Below the pieces are notes generated by a model, which was given only the letters and a program-made list of their open reading frames with translations, was not told the DNA's origin and did no database searches. A stretch of DNA of 21,838 bases, from NCBI GenBank assembly GCA_047620505.1, contig JBLHKS010000120.1, positions 1 through 21,838 on the forward strand, given 5' to 3'. Shown piece after piece: positions 1 to 7,153 of the stretch; within the stretch, counting starts at the first letter, position 1; each line of letters opens with the position of its first letter. Made by a program: the position numbers and the translations under genes. The stretch comes from JBLHKS01 sp047620505 (lineage in GTDB: Bacteria; Verrucomicrobiota; Verrucomicrobiia; Verrucomicrobiales; DEV007).

Positions 1-2
1 AA

Positions 3-1853
3 TCAAGGTACTGTGTTGGTCGTCCCTAACAAATCGTTCAAAGCCTTGTTGGCGACGCGGACGATGTATTTGTTAGGCTGCTTTTTGAGCGCTGCTTGAA
101 GCGCAGGGATCGCGGGCCGGGCGTCTTCGCCGATTTCGTCCAGCGCGATCGCGGCCTGCAGACGCGCCCACTGGCGTTCGCCTTCTAACTCTTTTGCAAG
201 TACCGGAACACCAACATCGGCTTTGCCCATTCGGCAGAGCGCCCAGCTGGCGGCGATGCGGACGGATGGCGAGGGATCCAATTGCAGGTTGTGGACGAAA
301 TCGCTCCAAATTGCCGCTTCCATACCTCGATTGCCCAATCCCGTCGCAGCCCAGTAGCGAACCGCGGCGTCTTCGTTGTCGAGGCCTTCGGCCAGTTTTG
401 CGGTCTCAACATTCGGGTCAGACGCGATGGTCGCGGCTTCGACGAGGGTCTTGAGCGCCTGCTCGCCGCCTTCGCGATTGAGGATCTCAAAACTCGATCC
501 AGCGGCTTCGGTGCGGATCGTGATTTCGGATTCGGGCAGCAAACCGATGTCGCCGATCGACGCCTGCCAGTCAGCGAGGACCTGGCGCATCTCGGTGATT
601 TGGTCGGCGTACTTCGGGTCCTCAGCCAGGTTGTTGATTTCGTGAGGATCGTTTTCGAGATCGTAAAATTCCTCAACCGGCTTGGTCGCCGCCGTAAAAA
701 GCGCGACGTGCTCGGGAACCTCGCCGCTGGCTTCGATTCGCCGGATTTCGCGCATCGTCTCGCCTTTTTCCGGCGTGTTCATGTACTGATAGTAGGGCTT
801 TAGCGGCTCGAAATTCCGGATGTAGCGAAAACGCGGTCCGCGAACGGCGCGGATGATGTCGTAGCGCTCGTCCATCCGATCGCGCGCGCCGAAAACGTAT
901 TCTCGTGGGTCTGTCAGGTTTTCGCCGAGGAAAGCGCGGCCCTGCATGTGTTCGGGAACGGGAACGCCAGCGAGGTTGAGCACCGTCGGGCCGAAATCGA
1001 TCGAACTCACCAGCTGCGAATCGACAACGCCCGCTTCGTCGCCCGGGATTCTCGAGATCATCGGAATGTGCGTCCCGGAGTCGTAAAGCCAGCGCTTCGC
1101 CCGCGGCAGACCGACGCCGTGGTCCGACCAGAAAATGACGATCGTGTTTTCGTAGAGGCCGGCTTCTTTCAACGCGGCGATGTGCTCGCCGGCCCACGCG
1201 TCCATCGCCGTGATCAGCTCGTAGTTTCGTTTCCAGTCCTCGCGAACGATCGGCGTGTCCGGGTAGTACGGGGGGAGCGTTGTGAGTTTGGCAGGATCCT
1301 GGCGTTGTTCCGGGCTGAGGTCTTTCGTCACCGATTCGTACTTGCCTTTGCTCGCGATTCCGGACTCGTGGCAGCCGGTGTAGTTGAAAACGGCGAAGAA
1401 CGGCTGATCCGCGTCGCGGTTTTTCCAGTGGGCTTTGTTGGAACTCTCGTCCCAGATCTCGCGAGGGGACGGCGAGCCGAATTGGTAATCGGTTTTCGAG
1501 TTGTTCGTGCAGAAATAGCCGGCCTCGCGGAGGTAGAGCGGGAACGGCTTGACGAAATCCGGCAGAGTCGCTTTGCAGCGCATGTGGTGGGTTCCGATCG
1601 ACGGCTGGTACATGCCGGTGATGATCGTCGAGCGGCAGGGCGCGCAGACGCCGGCGGCGGTGAAGGCGTGGGTGAAGCGTCGGCCTTCGGAGGCCAGTTT
1701 GTCGAGATTCGGCGTGATCGCGTGGGGATCGCCGTAGCAGCCGAGGTGGGCGCTGATGTCCTCGGCGGAGAGCCAGAGAATGTTCGGCTTGTCAGCAGCT
1801 GCTGAGACGAGCGGCGCGAAGATCAGGAGCGCAAGCAGATGGAGTTTTCGCAT
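3..1853 (-). CDS. Exported sulfatase (arylsulfatase-type) with C-terminal HEAT-like repeats
   Basis: A 616-residue type I sulfatase, expected to hydrolyse sulfate esters, probably on sulfated polysaccharide, outside the cytoplasm. Residues 1-20 form a signal peptide (LLALLIFAPLVSAAA). The alkaline-phosphatase-like fold begins at PNILWLSAED, whose acidic pair supplies metal ligands. The formylglycine motif is CAPCR, with Cys70 as the residue to be oxidised; this is the Cys type, so it would need a formylglycine-generating enzyme, which is not in this window. A second metal site is visible at WSDHGVGLP. After about residue 460 the chain continues into helical repeats resembling HEAT/PBS-lyase units (for example VRYWAATGLG and VRIAASWALC), an extension not needed for catalysis. 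It lies 21 bp downstream of the SGNH gene on the same strand, so the two are probably cotranscribed. Family assignment is firm; the substrate is unknown. Confidence 0.93.
   Translation of the reverse strand: MRKLHLLALLIFAPLVSAAADKPNILWLSAEDISAHLGCYGDPHAITPNLDKLASEGRRFTHAFTAAGVCAPCRSTIITGMYQPSIGTHHMRCKATLPDFVKPFPLYLREAGYFCTNNSKTDYQFGSPSPREIWDESSNKAHWKNRDADQPFFAVFNYTGCHESGIASKGKYESVTKDLSPEQRQDPAKLTTLPPYYPDTPIVREDWKRNYELITAMDAWAGEHIAALKEAGLYENTIVIFWSDHGVGLPRAKRWLYDSGTHIPMISRIPGDEAGVVDSQLVSSIDFGPTVLNLAGVPVPEHMQGRAFLGENLTDPREYVFGARDRMDERYDIIRAVRGPRFRYIRNFEPLKPYYQYMNTPEKGETMREIRRIEASGEVPEHVALFTAATKPVEEFYDLENDPHEINNLAEDPKYADQITEMRQVLADWQASIGDIGLLPESEITIRTEAAGSSFEILNREGGEQALKTLVEAATIASDPNVETAKLAEGLDNEDAAVRYWAATGLGNRGMEAAIWSDFVHNLQLDPSPSVRIAASWALCRMGKADVGVPVLAKELEGERQWARLQAAIALDEIGEDARPAIPALQAALKKQPNKYIVRVANKALNDLLGTTNTVP
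1793..1804. repeat. CAGCAGCTGCTG palindrome, copy 1 (exact)
   Basis: Lies in the signal-peptide coding region of the sulfatase, read as Ala-Ala-Ala (gca gct gct). Flanks extend the perfect palindrome to 14 bp (TCAGCAGCTGCTGA, 1792-1805). Confidence 0.75.
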
Positions 1854-1874
1854 CCATCGACTTGGAGCCGCGCC

Positions 1875-3215
1875 CTAGAATTTGCAAATGTAGATCGGCA
1901 AATCGAGATCCATCGGCAGGTCGTCATCAAGCTGAACTCGCTCCAATCTCGGATATTTGGACTGCTTCACGAGGGTGAGGTGATAGGTTTTGCCGACTTC
2001 GAAATTCCGCGCGCCGGTGAATTTTTTGTGGAGCACGACCATGTGGGCGACGCGGATTTTATCGTAGGGATATTCGCCGTCCTCGATTTTGACGACTTCG
2101 TATTCGTAGAGACTGAAGGCGTTGTCGTAGCTTACTTCGCTGAGGTTTTCGATCGTCGATTTGGCCCGCAGGACGATCTGAACCGAAACTTCCTCGCTGG
2201 TTTTGCCCGGTTCGCGTCGCGGGGCGCCAACGGTTTTCTCAGCAGCTGCTGGGTCGGCTTTTGGCTCGGGAGCTGGCGCAGGCGGGGTGGATTTCGCCAA
2301 GGGCGTAGGCTCGGGCTTCGGCGCGGGCGGAGTCGATTTGACCAGCGGCGTCGGCTCGGACTCAGGCTCGGGTTGCGGAAGAACCGCGGTTCCAACCGAA
2401 TCGGCTGGCTGCTGCGGACGCGCCAACGCGATTGGAGTCGCCCTCAGCGGGGTCGCTGGCTCGGCAGGAACCGGCGCTGGGCGCGCTTTCAAATCGCCAA
2501 GGTAGCTTGTGAAGTCCGTGGCCACTTTCTGCGCCCAGTCCTTCGCTTCGATCGGGCCGTAGTGAATTCCATCGCTCTCAGACGGATACGGCGTAACCCA
2601 TTCGGTTACCTTTGAGCTTTCGAAAACCGAACCGCCGTAGCCGCCGACGACACGCTTCATGATGGTCGCCAGATTTTCCTGAAGCTCCGCCGGGTAGCGT
2701 TTTGGATGAGATTCCGGCGGCGCGATCCAGTACGATTCCGCTCCAGCCTGATCGACCGCATAGCACATGTCCGAAATCAGCTCCTCAACGAGAGCCACGT
2801 TTTGCTCCTCGGTCCGGCGCTTCGAACGGAGGGTCGCGTAGAGATTCACGCCGGTCTGGATCACGACGACATCAGGCTCGTAGCTCTCGATTAAATCTTC
2901 GACTTTCGGCACCGCGCGGACGTAGCCAACGCGCTTTTCTTTCGCTGGCGTCTTTTCCCAATAGCCGATCGAGCACGAGATCGGTTCGTAGCGGCGAAGC
3001 CAATAGTAGGGGCTCGCACCACCGGCGACGTGGGTGTAGACGACCACGTCATCGCTCGCTCGCAACGAGGTGTCCAAGGCCTTTCCAAACGCGCCCATGC
3101 TCAGCGAGTCACCCAGATACAGCACGCTTCGCTGTTCTGAATTCGCTTGAATCTCTCCAAGGCAGCAGATCAGAAGTCCTGCCGCGATCACCGTTTTCAA
3201 GGAATTCGCTTTCAT
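1875..3215 (-). CDS. Exported SGNH/GDSL-type hydrolase with Pro-rich linker and C-terminal domain
   Basis: A 446-residue protein with an N-terminal signal peptide (about residues 1-25). An SGNH hydrolase domain follows: block I is LGDSLSMG with the nucleophile Ser, block II Gly is in VAGGASPYYW, block III Asn is in TGVNLYA, and the Asp/His pair is in SDGIHYGP. Such enzymes are esterases or carbohydrate deacetylases. Residues about 240-330 are a proline-rich spacer containing a 15-residue repeat (PEPTPLVKSTPPAPK, then PEPTPLAKSTPPAPA). A C-terminal domain of about 110 residues, rich in Tyr, Glu and Lys, has no family that I recognise; it may be a binding or cell-surface module. It is the first gene of a likely two-gene unit with the sulfatase, which suggests joint removal of ester and sulfate groups from a polysaccharide; that role is inference. 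Confidence 0.82.
   Translation of the reverse strand: MKANSLKTVIAAGLLICCLGEIQANSEQRSVLYLGDSLSMGAFGKALDTSLRASDDVVVYTHVAGGASPYYWLRRYEPISCSIGYWEKTPAKEKRVGYVRAVPKVEDLIESYEPDVVVIQTGVNLYATLRSKRRTEEQNVALVEELISDMCYAVDQAGAESYWIAPPESHPKRYPAELQENLATIMKRVVGGYGGSVFESSKVTEWVTPYPSESDGIHYGPIEAKDWAQKVATDFTSYLGDLKARPAPVPAEPATPLRATPIALARPQQPADSVGTAVLPQPEPESEPTPLVKSTPPAPKPEPTPLAKSTPPAPAPEPKADPAAAEKTVGAPRREPGKTSEEVSVQIVLRAKSTIENLSEVSYDNAFSLYEYEVVKIEDGEYPYDKIRVAHMVVLHKKFTGARNFEVGKTYHLTLVKQSKYPRLERVQLDDDLPMDLDLPIYICKF
2240..2251. repeat. CAGCAGCTGCTG palindrome, copy 2 (exact)
   Basis: Lies in the Pro/Ala linker of the SGNH hydrolase gene, where the minus strand reads Pro-Ala-Ala-Ala-Glu. It is 447 bp from copy 1, the shortest spacing in the window. 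Confidence 0.75.
2275..2364. repeat. Two imperfect 45-bp tandem repeats in a linker
   Basis: Two adjacent 45-bp units (2275-2319 and 2320-2364) differ at scattered positions. They encode the two copies of the 15-residue PEPTPL.KSTPPAP. unit in the SGNH protein. The period is a multiple of three, so copy-number change would lengthen or shorten the spacer without breaking the frame. Confidence 0.75.
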
Positions 3216-3223
3216 CGACGTTG

Positions 3224-3252
3224 GTAATAGCGAATTCAGGAATCGGGATCAA
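3224..3252 (-). promoter_or_regulatory. Candidate promoter for the SGNH-sulfatase unit
   Basis: On the minus strand TTGATC (3247-3252) and TATTAC (3224-3229) are separated by 17 bp. The -10 box ends 8 nt before the ATG, so transcription would begin at or next to the start codon. No Shine-Dalgarno sequence is visible, in keeping with a leaderless message. Prediction by eye only. The rest of the 252-bp gap to the S9 peptidase is AT-rich and contains no gene that I can see. Confidence 0.35.
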
Positions 3253-3452
3253 GATCGCAAAGTGCAAATTCTGCTGAATTTATCAGGATTATCTAGAATT
3301 TTCAGGTTTGGAAAATCTACTGGATTTTACCTGTATAGAAATTGATCGGATTGTCGTTCGAGTGATCAACTTGTGGCGATGTTAGGATTCCGCCCTGCTC
3401 GAATCGGCCGAGGTCGGTCGCTCAAATTTTGGTTTGTCCCGATGGCGACTTC

Positions 3453-3457
3453 AAGGA
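3453..3457 (+). promoter_or_regulatory. Ribosome binding site that decides the S9 peptidase start
   Basis: AAGGA lies 10 nt before the ATG at 3468. This favours that ATG, which also begins the signal peptide directly, over the in-frame TTG at 3429. Confidence 0.6.
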
Positions 3458-3467
3458 CAGTCAGCGG

Positions 3468-5477
3468 ATGAATTCACGACTGATTTCGATCCTCACCGCG
3501 ACGATTCTCGCCCCAGCAGCTGCTGGTCTGGCGCAACGAACGCACGACATTACGATCGAAGATTATTTCACGCAGTCGAGCGTCTTCAGTATCGCGCTTT
3601 CGCCGGATGGTTCGACTGCAGCCTGGGTTGAGGGCCGTTGGCATGCGGAAGACGAGGGGCGATTCAGCGAACTCTGGGTTGTCGATGTGGAGACGAAGAA
3701 TCGGAAACGCCTGACGTTCGAGCGAAGCCGCGTTTCGAGCCCGCAATGGAGTCCTGACGGAGCCACAATCTATTTCGCCGGGAGTTTCAAAAGCGAAGGT
3801 GAGAAGGCCCCGCCGCGCGACGGAAAATCCCAGGTCTGGCGGATCGGCGCGGATGGAAGCGGGCTGACGCCGGTGACTCACGTTGAGGACGGGATCGCCG
3901 GGTTTCAGCTGGCTGGAGACGGCTCTGCGATTTTTTACAACAAGCACAAAGAGCACACGATCGACGAATGGGCCGAGCTGCGGAAGGAGTTCAAGACTCT
4001 TGAATTCGGCCACGGCGTTCACAAAATTTCCGAGCTCTGGAAGCTGGATTTGACCAGCTGGCGTGAGGAAAAACTCGTCGACGCCGAGCGCTATATTCGA
4101 TATTTCGCCGTCTCGCCGGACAACGCGCGGATCGCGATGATCACGGATCCGGACGAGCTTTTGATCACGCACGAAGGTCAGTCCAAAGTCGAGATTCTTC
4201 ACGTTTCCAGTGGCGAGATCGAGTCTCTGCCGGACGAACTCTGGCGTGACGACGCGCCTTCGCCCTATGGCTGGCTCGGCGATCCGTGTTGGTCAAGCGA
4301 TAGCCGGTACCTCGGATTTTCGATCGGTTTTGACGGTTTTCCGACTTGGATTTACGCGGCTCAGTGGGATGACGAGGGCCGACCGGCGATCGAAAAGCTC
4401 AAGCGGCCGGAAGGCGTGGAAGTGAACGGCGGCCTGGCTTGGATTCCAGGGACACACCAGCTCGCGTTTCACGGCGAGATTCGAGCGCGCGAACATGCTT
4501 ATTCAGTTAGCCTGAACGGCGAGTCAAAAGCGCTGACCGAAGGCGACCTCGCGGTCGGCGGATTCGATTTTTCCGACGACCAGCAGCTGCTGACTCTCCA
4601 GAGCGGGCTCGACTATTCAGACGATCTGTTTTTCGAGGCCGAGCGCCTGACAAACCTCAATCCTCAGATCGATACCTGGAAACTTCCGAAGACTTCCCTG
4701 GTGCAATGGCAGGGCGCGAACGGCGATGAGGTCGAAGGCATTCTGGAGCTCCCGCCGGGCTACGAAGAGGGCCAGCAACTGCCGTTGATCGTCGCGATCC
4801 ACGGTGGACCGAAAGGTATGTCGAAATTGCCGATGCAGTTCTGGATTTACGGCCGTGCGGCGTTCGCGGCGAAGGGCTACGCCGTGCTCATGCCAAATTA
4901 CCGCGGCTCAACCGGCTACGGCGACAAATTCATGGTCGAGCTGATTGGCCACGAGAATGAAATCGAGGTCGAAGACATTTTGAAGGGAGTCGATCACGTG
5001 ATCGAAATCGGAATCGCCGATCCGAAAAAGTTAGGCGTAATGGGCTGGAGCAACGGCGGCTACCTCACGAATTGTCTCGTCGCGACGAATCGTTTTCAGG
5101 CGGCCAGCAGTGGTGCGGGCGTTTTCGACATGGGAATCCAGTTCGGCGAAGAGGACACGCCTGGCCACGTCATCAACTACGTTGAAGGCTTGCCCTGGGA
5201 GAAGCCCGAGGAGTACCGAAAAGCCTCGCCGATGTACGCGCTGAAACCCGGGATCACGACGGCGACGCTGATTCACGTTGGCGAAAAAGATCAGCGAGTT
5301 CCGGCGACTCACAGTCGGGCGCTTCACCGCGCGCTTCACCACTACATCAAGGCTCCGTGCGAGCTTTTGATCTATCCCGGCGAGCCTCATGGCCTCGGCA
5401 AGCGGAAGCATCGGCTGGCGAAAATGAAGTGGGATCACGCCTGGTTCGACCGCTATCTAAAAGGGGAAGACGAATAG
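3468..5477 (+). CDS. Exported S9-family prolyl oligopeptidase / acylaminoacyl peptidase
   Basis: A 669-residue serine peptidase. Residues 1-22 are a signal peptide (MNSRLISILTATILAPAAAG), so it acts in the periplasm or outside. Residues about 35-400 have the repeated WSPDG/SPDN elements of a beta-propeller that gates access of peptides. The C-terminal alpha/beta-hydrolase domain carries the triad Ser528 (GWSNGG), Asp608 (GEKDQRVP) and His641 (GEPHGLG), and the oxyanion segment HGGPKG. The family cleaves short peptides, often removing dipeptides or blocked N-terminal residues. The length fits the family. An in-frame TTG at 3429 would add 13 residues ahead of the signal peptide; I prefer the ATG because of its ribosome binding site. 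It converges with the nuclease-like gene, leaving 6 bp between them. Function is well supported; the physiological substrate is not known. Confidence 0.93.
   Translation: MNSRLISILTATILAPAAAGLAQRTHDITIEDYFTQSSVFSIALSPDGSTAAWVEGRWHAEDEGRFSELWVVDVETKNRKRLTFERSRVSSPQWSPDGATIYFAGSFKSEGEKAPPRDGKSQVWRIGADGSGLTPVTHVEDGIAGFQLAGDGSAIFYNKHKEHTIDEWAELRKEFKTLEFGHGVHKISELWKLDLTSWREEKLVDAERYIRYFAVSPDNARIAMITDPDELLITHEGQSKVEILHVSSGEIESLPDELWRDDAPSPYGWLGDPCWSSDSRYLGFSIGFDGFPTWIYAAQWDDEGRPAIEKLKRPEGVEVNGGLAWIPGTHQLAFHGEIRAREHAYSVSLNGESKALTEGDLAVGGFDFSDDQQLLTLQSGLDYSDDLFFEAERLTNLNPQIDTWKLPKTSLVQWQGANGDEVEGILELPPGYEEGQQLPLIVAIHGGPKGMSKLPMQFWIYGRAAFAAKGYAVLMPNYRGSTGYGDKFMVELIGHENEIEVEDILKGVDHVIEIGIADPKKLGVMGWSNGGYLTNCLVATNRFQAASSGAGVFDMGIQFGEEDTPGHVINYVEGLPWEKPEEYRKASPMYALKPGITTATLIHVGEKDQRVPATHSRALHRALHHYIKAPCELLIYPGEPHGLGKRKHRLAKMKWDHAWFDRYLKGEDE
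3514..3525. repeat. CAGCAGCTGCTG palindrome, copy 3 (exact)
   Basis: Lies in the signal-peptide coding region of the S9 peptidase (Pro-Ala-Ala-Ala-Gly). The palindrome extends to 14 bp (CCAGCAGCTGCTGG, 3513-3526). Confidence 0.75.
4581..4592. repeat. CAGCAGCTGCTG palindrome, copy 4 (exact)
   Basis: A second copy within the S9 peptidase gene, in the propeller region, read as Gln-Gln-Leu-Leu. Two copies in one gene read in different frames argue against a protein-level cause. Confidence 0.75.
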
Positions 5478-5483
5478 AAAATC

Positions 5484-6176
5484 TCAGTCCTCCGATGCGA
5501 TCCGGAACCTGGCTCCGGAAACGGCGATCCTGTGCAAAAGTTCCAATCGACGCTCGACGGGCGCGTCGACGAATCTGGGTTTTCGTTCGAGTTTGAGCGG
5601 CAGGCCGTCTTCCGATTCCAGGTCAAGATCAGCGGTCAGAAGCCCCCAGCTTTCGGGTAACTCGCTCAGCTCGACCAAGCCGTCCGGCACGACCAGATAA
5701 AACAGGTCTGCGCATCGCCAACGAACCATCCGATCGAACTTCGTCTTGCCGAAAATCCGGTTTTGAATCTGGTTCAACTCGCGCAGCAGCTGCTGGTAGC
5801 CGGCATGCTGAAGCGAACTGAGATCCACGCTTTCGAATTCCTGAAAAAGCGCGTCGCCCGCGCGCAACGAAGGGTGGTGAACGCCGAGTTGGCGCTCCAG
5901 CTTTTCACGCCGCGCGGTCAGCTCCGCCAGCCGCTCGCGATTTTCGTCAAGCGCGTGGCGATCTTTGAGAAAATCCGCTCGCGACTGTTTGCATTCGAAA
6001 ACCGCCGTCAATCCGGGCTCCCCATTTTTCGGCGGCTTGCACGCCGCTGCGTCGGCACGGAACTTTGAAGCGGGCGTCCGGATTTCGAGCCCAACGGCGG
6101 AGTAGCCCGATTGCTGAGCCCAAACGAACGCGGCTGCTTTTAACTGGCGATGTGCCTTGGTTTCGCCTCCGGCCAT
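5484..6176 (-). CDS. PD-(D/E)XK nuclease-like protein with helical insertion
   Basis: A 230-residue cytoplasmic protein without a signal peptide. The N-terminal third shows the hallmark of PD-(D/E)XK nucleases: Asp42 in FRADAAA, followed about 19 residues later by Glu61-Cys-Lys63 in AVFECKQSRADF. MmcB-like DNA-repair proteins have a similar compact arrangement, but I cannot assign the protein to that family with certainty. Residues about 70-145 are charged and helical (for example LAELTARREKLERQLG), probably a coiled-coil insertion. The chain then returns to a hydrophobic core strand, ADLFYLVVPDGLVE. The C-terminus is rich in Arg and Leu. It stands alone, convergent with the S9 peptidase and divergent from the gene at 6230. 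A DNA-processing role is inferred from the motif only. An alternative is a nuclease fold used for binding. Confidence 0.7.
   Translation of the reverse strand: MAGGETKAHRQLKAAAFVWAQQSGYSAVGLEIRTPASKFRADAAACKPPKNGEPGLTAVFECKQSRADFLKDRHALDENRERLAELTARREKLERQLGVHHPSLRAGDALFQEFESVDLSSLQHAGYQQLLRELNQIQNRIFGKTKFDRMVRWRCADLFYLVVPDGLVELSELPESWGLLTADLDLESEDGLPLKLERKPRFVDAPVERRLELLHRIAVSGARFRIASED
5784..5795. repeat. CAGCAGCTGCTG palindrome, copy 5 (exact)
   Basis: Within the helical insertion of the nuclease-like gene; the minus strand reads Tyr-Gln-Gln-Leu-Leu-Arg. Confidence 0.75.
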
Positions 6177-6229
6177 GCGTTATTGATTTTGCCCGCATTC
6201 TGCGATTTGGTAACTGGAAACTTCCCGCG

Positions 6230-6823
6230 ATGTCTATTTTCAAACGATTTGAGGTCTGGATGCTCCTGGTTTTTGTGACCGCCGGTGCGGCGTTCGTGAT
6301 TTTCACCCAGGGCGCTGGCAAAAAAGGTGATGATCCTGATTCCGGGAAAGCCGAAGTCGCGGTAGCGCCGACTCCGATTTCCACTCCCAAAAAGAGTCCG
6401 CAGACGCCCGGAAAAAGTCCAAAGGGCGAGCCGAAAGCGCCGGTTGCAACGCCGGATAAAAAGCCGGTGAAGCCAATTTCGAAACCTGCGACCGGATTTG
6501 CGATCGAGTCGATGAACCTCAAGGAAAGCGGCGAAAAATGGGTGCTGGAGCTTGGCGTTCGCTACCACAACGAATCGGATTCGGACCTCGATCTCAGTTC
6601 GCCGACTGCGCAGCTGCTGACGGGCGAAGGTGCCGAGGTTCCCGCGTTTTTCCTCGCTTTTGGGCAGCTGCCAATCGCTCAGGCCGAGTCGGACGAGCTG
6701 GTTGAGCTGCGTTTCTGGCTCGACGGCCCGCAGCGGGATGGAAATCTGGAGCTGAAGATTCTGGACGAGACGGTGGTGGTGGCGTTAGAGAAAAACGATG
6801 ACGGATCAGTGGTTCGAGATTGA
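6230..6823 (+). CDS. Membrane-anchored protein of unknown function with Lys/Pro linker
   Basis: A 197-residue protein that I do not recognise. Residues about 9-26 are a single hydrophobic segment (WMLLVFVTAGAAFVIFT) after a short basic start, consistent with an inner-membrane anchor. Residues about 30-85 are a Lys/Pro/Thr-rich spacer (KKSPQTPGKSPKGEPKAP). The last ~110 residues form a predicted beta-rich domain (WVLELGVRYHNESDSDLDLS) with an acidic end. I start it at the ATG at 6230 because the reading frame upstream overlaps the divergent gene. It overlaps the next gene by 26 bp, and that gene is 14 bp from xseA, so the three are likely one operon. No function can be assigned. Confidence 0.72.
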   Translation: MSIFKRFEVWMLLVFVTAGAAFVIFTQGAGKKGDDPDSGKAEVAVAPTPISTPKKSPQTPGKSPKGEPKAPVATPDKKPVKPISKPATGFAIESMNLKESGEKWVLELGVRYHNESDSDLDLSSPTAQLLTGEGAEVPAFFLAFGQLPIAQAESDELVELRFWLDGPQRDGNLELKILDETVVVALEKNDDGSVVRD

Positions 6824-7139
6824 GACGAGCAAGGGAACGGCGACGGTTCTGAATTACCGTGGCCGCTGTGATCCTGCGCGGATCGAGAAAATCGTTTCCG
6901 GCGAAATTTCGGTCGGTTGGCTCGAGGTCCAGAATGCCTATTTCACGGAGGAGCGCTGGGACGAAAAACACGAGGCTCAGGAGGTTTTTATTCGCAAACT
7001 CGGCCGTGACGGGGCTTACGTGAATATGGAAGGGACAAAGTTTCTGCGGATCGAGCACATCGCGGCGATCTCGCCGATGGAGCGGCCGGATCGGGATGAC
7101 GATTTCGCGGCAGGCGGAGTTGGCCTGGGGCTGAGTTAG
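6798..7139 (+). CDS. Small conserved-looking protein of unknown function upstream of xseA
   Basis: A 113-residue soluble protein (starting MTDQWFEIETSKGTATV) with no signal peptide or membrane segment. The start lies inside the end of the previous gene (26-bp overlap), which suggests translational coupling. The sequence is mixed alpha/beta, with a short Gly/Asp-rich tail (DDDFAAGGVGLGLS). I do not recognise the family. Coding is supported by the operon-like packing and by codon use matching the neighbours. The position directly before xseA is suggestive, but it is not the small subunit XseB: that is a shorter, all-helical protein and this one is not. Confidence 0.7.
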   Translation: MTDQWFEIETSKGTATVLNYRGRCDPARIEKIVSGEISVGWLEVQNAYFTEERWDEKHEAQEVFIRKLGRDGAYVNMEGTKFLRIEHIAAISPMERPDRDDDFAAGGVGLGLS

Positions 7140-7153
7140 TGTAGTGTCAGGGC

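Noticed and set aside
145..152. GCGATCGC, the cyanobacterial HIP1 octamer (also at 7841-7848)
   Set aside because: I saw only two copies, not striking for an 8-mer in DNA rich in cgatcg. The iterated palindrome of this window is a different sequence.
948..1805. Open frame of 285 codons on the plus strand opposite the sulfatase
   Set aside because: Same reason: antisense to a complete sulfatase, with low-complexity Arg/Val/Gly composition.
2275..2364. Tandem repeats as a possible CRISPR array
   Set aside because: There are only two adjacent units without spacers, and they encode a Pro-rich linker in frame.
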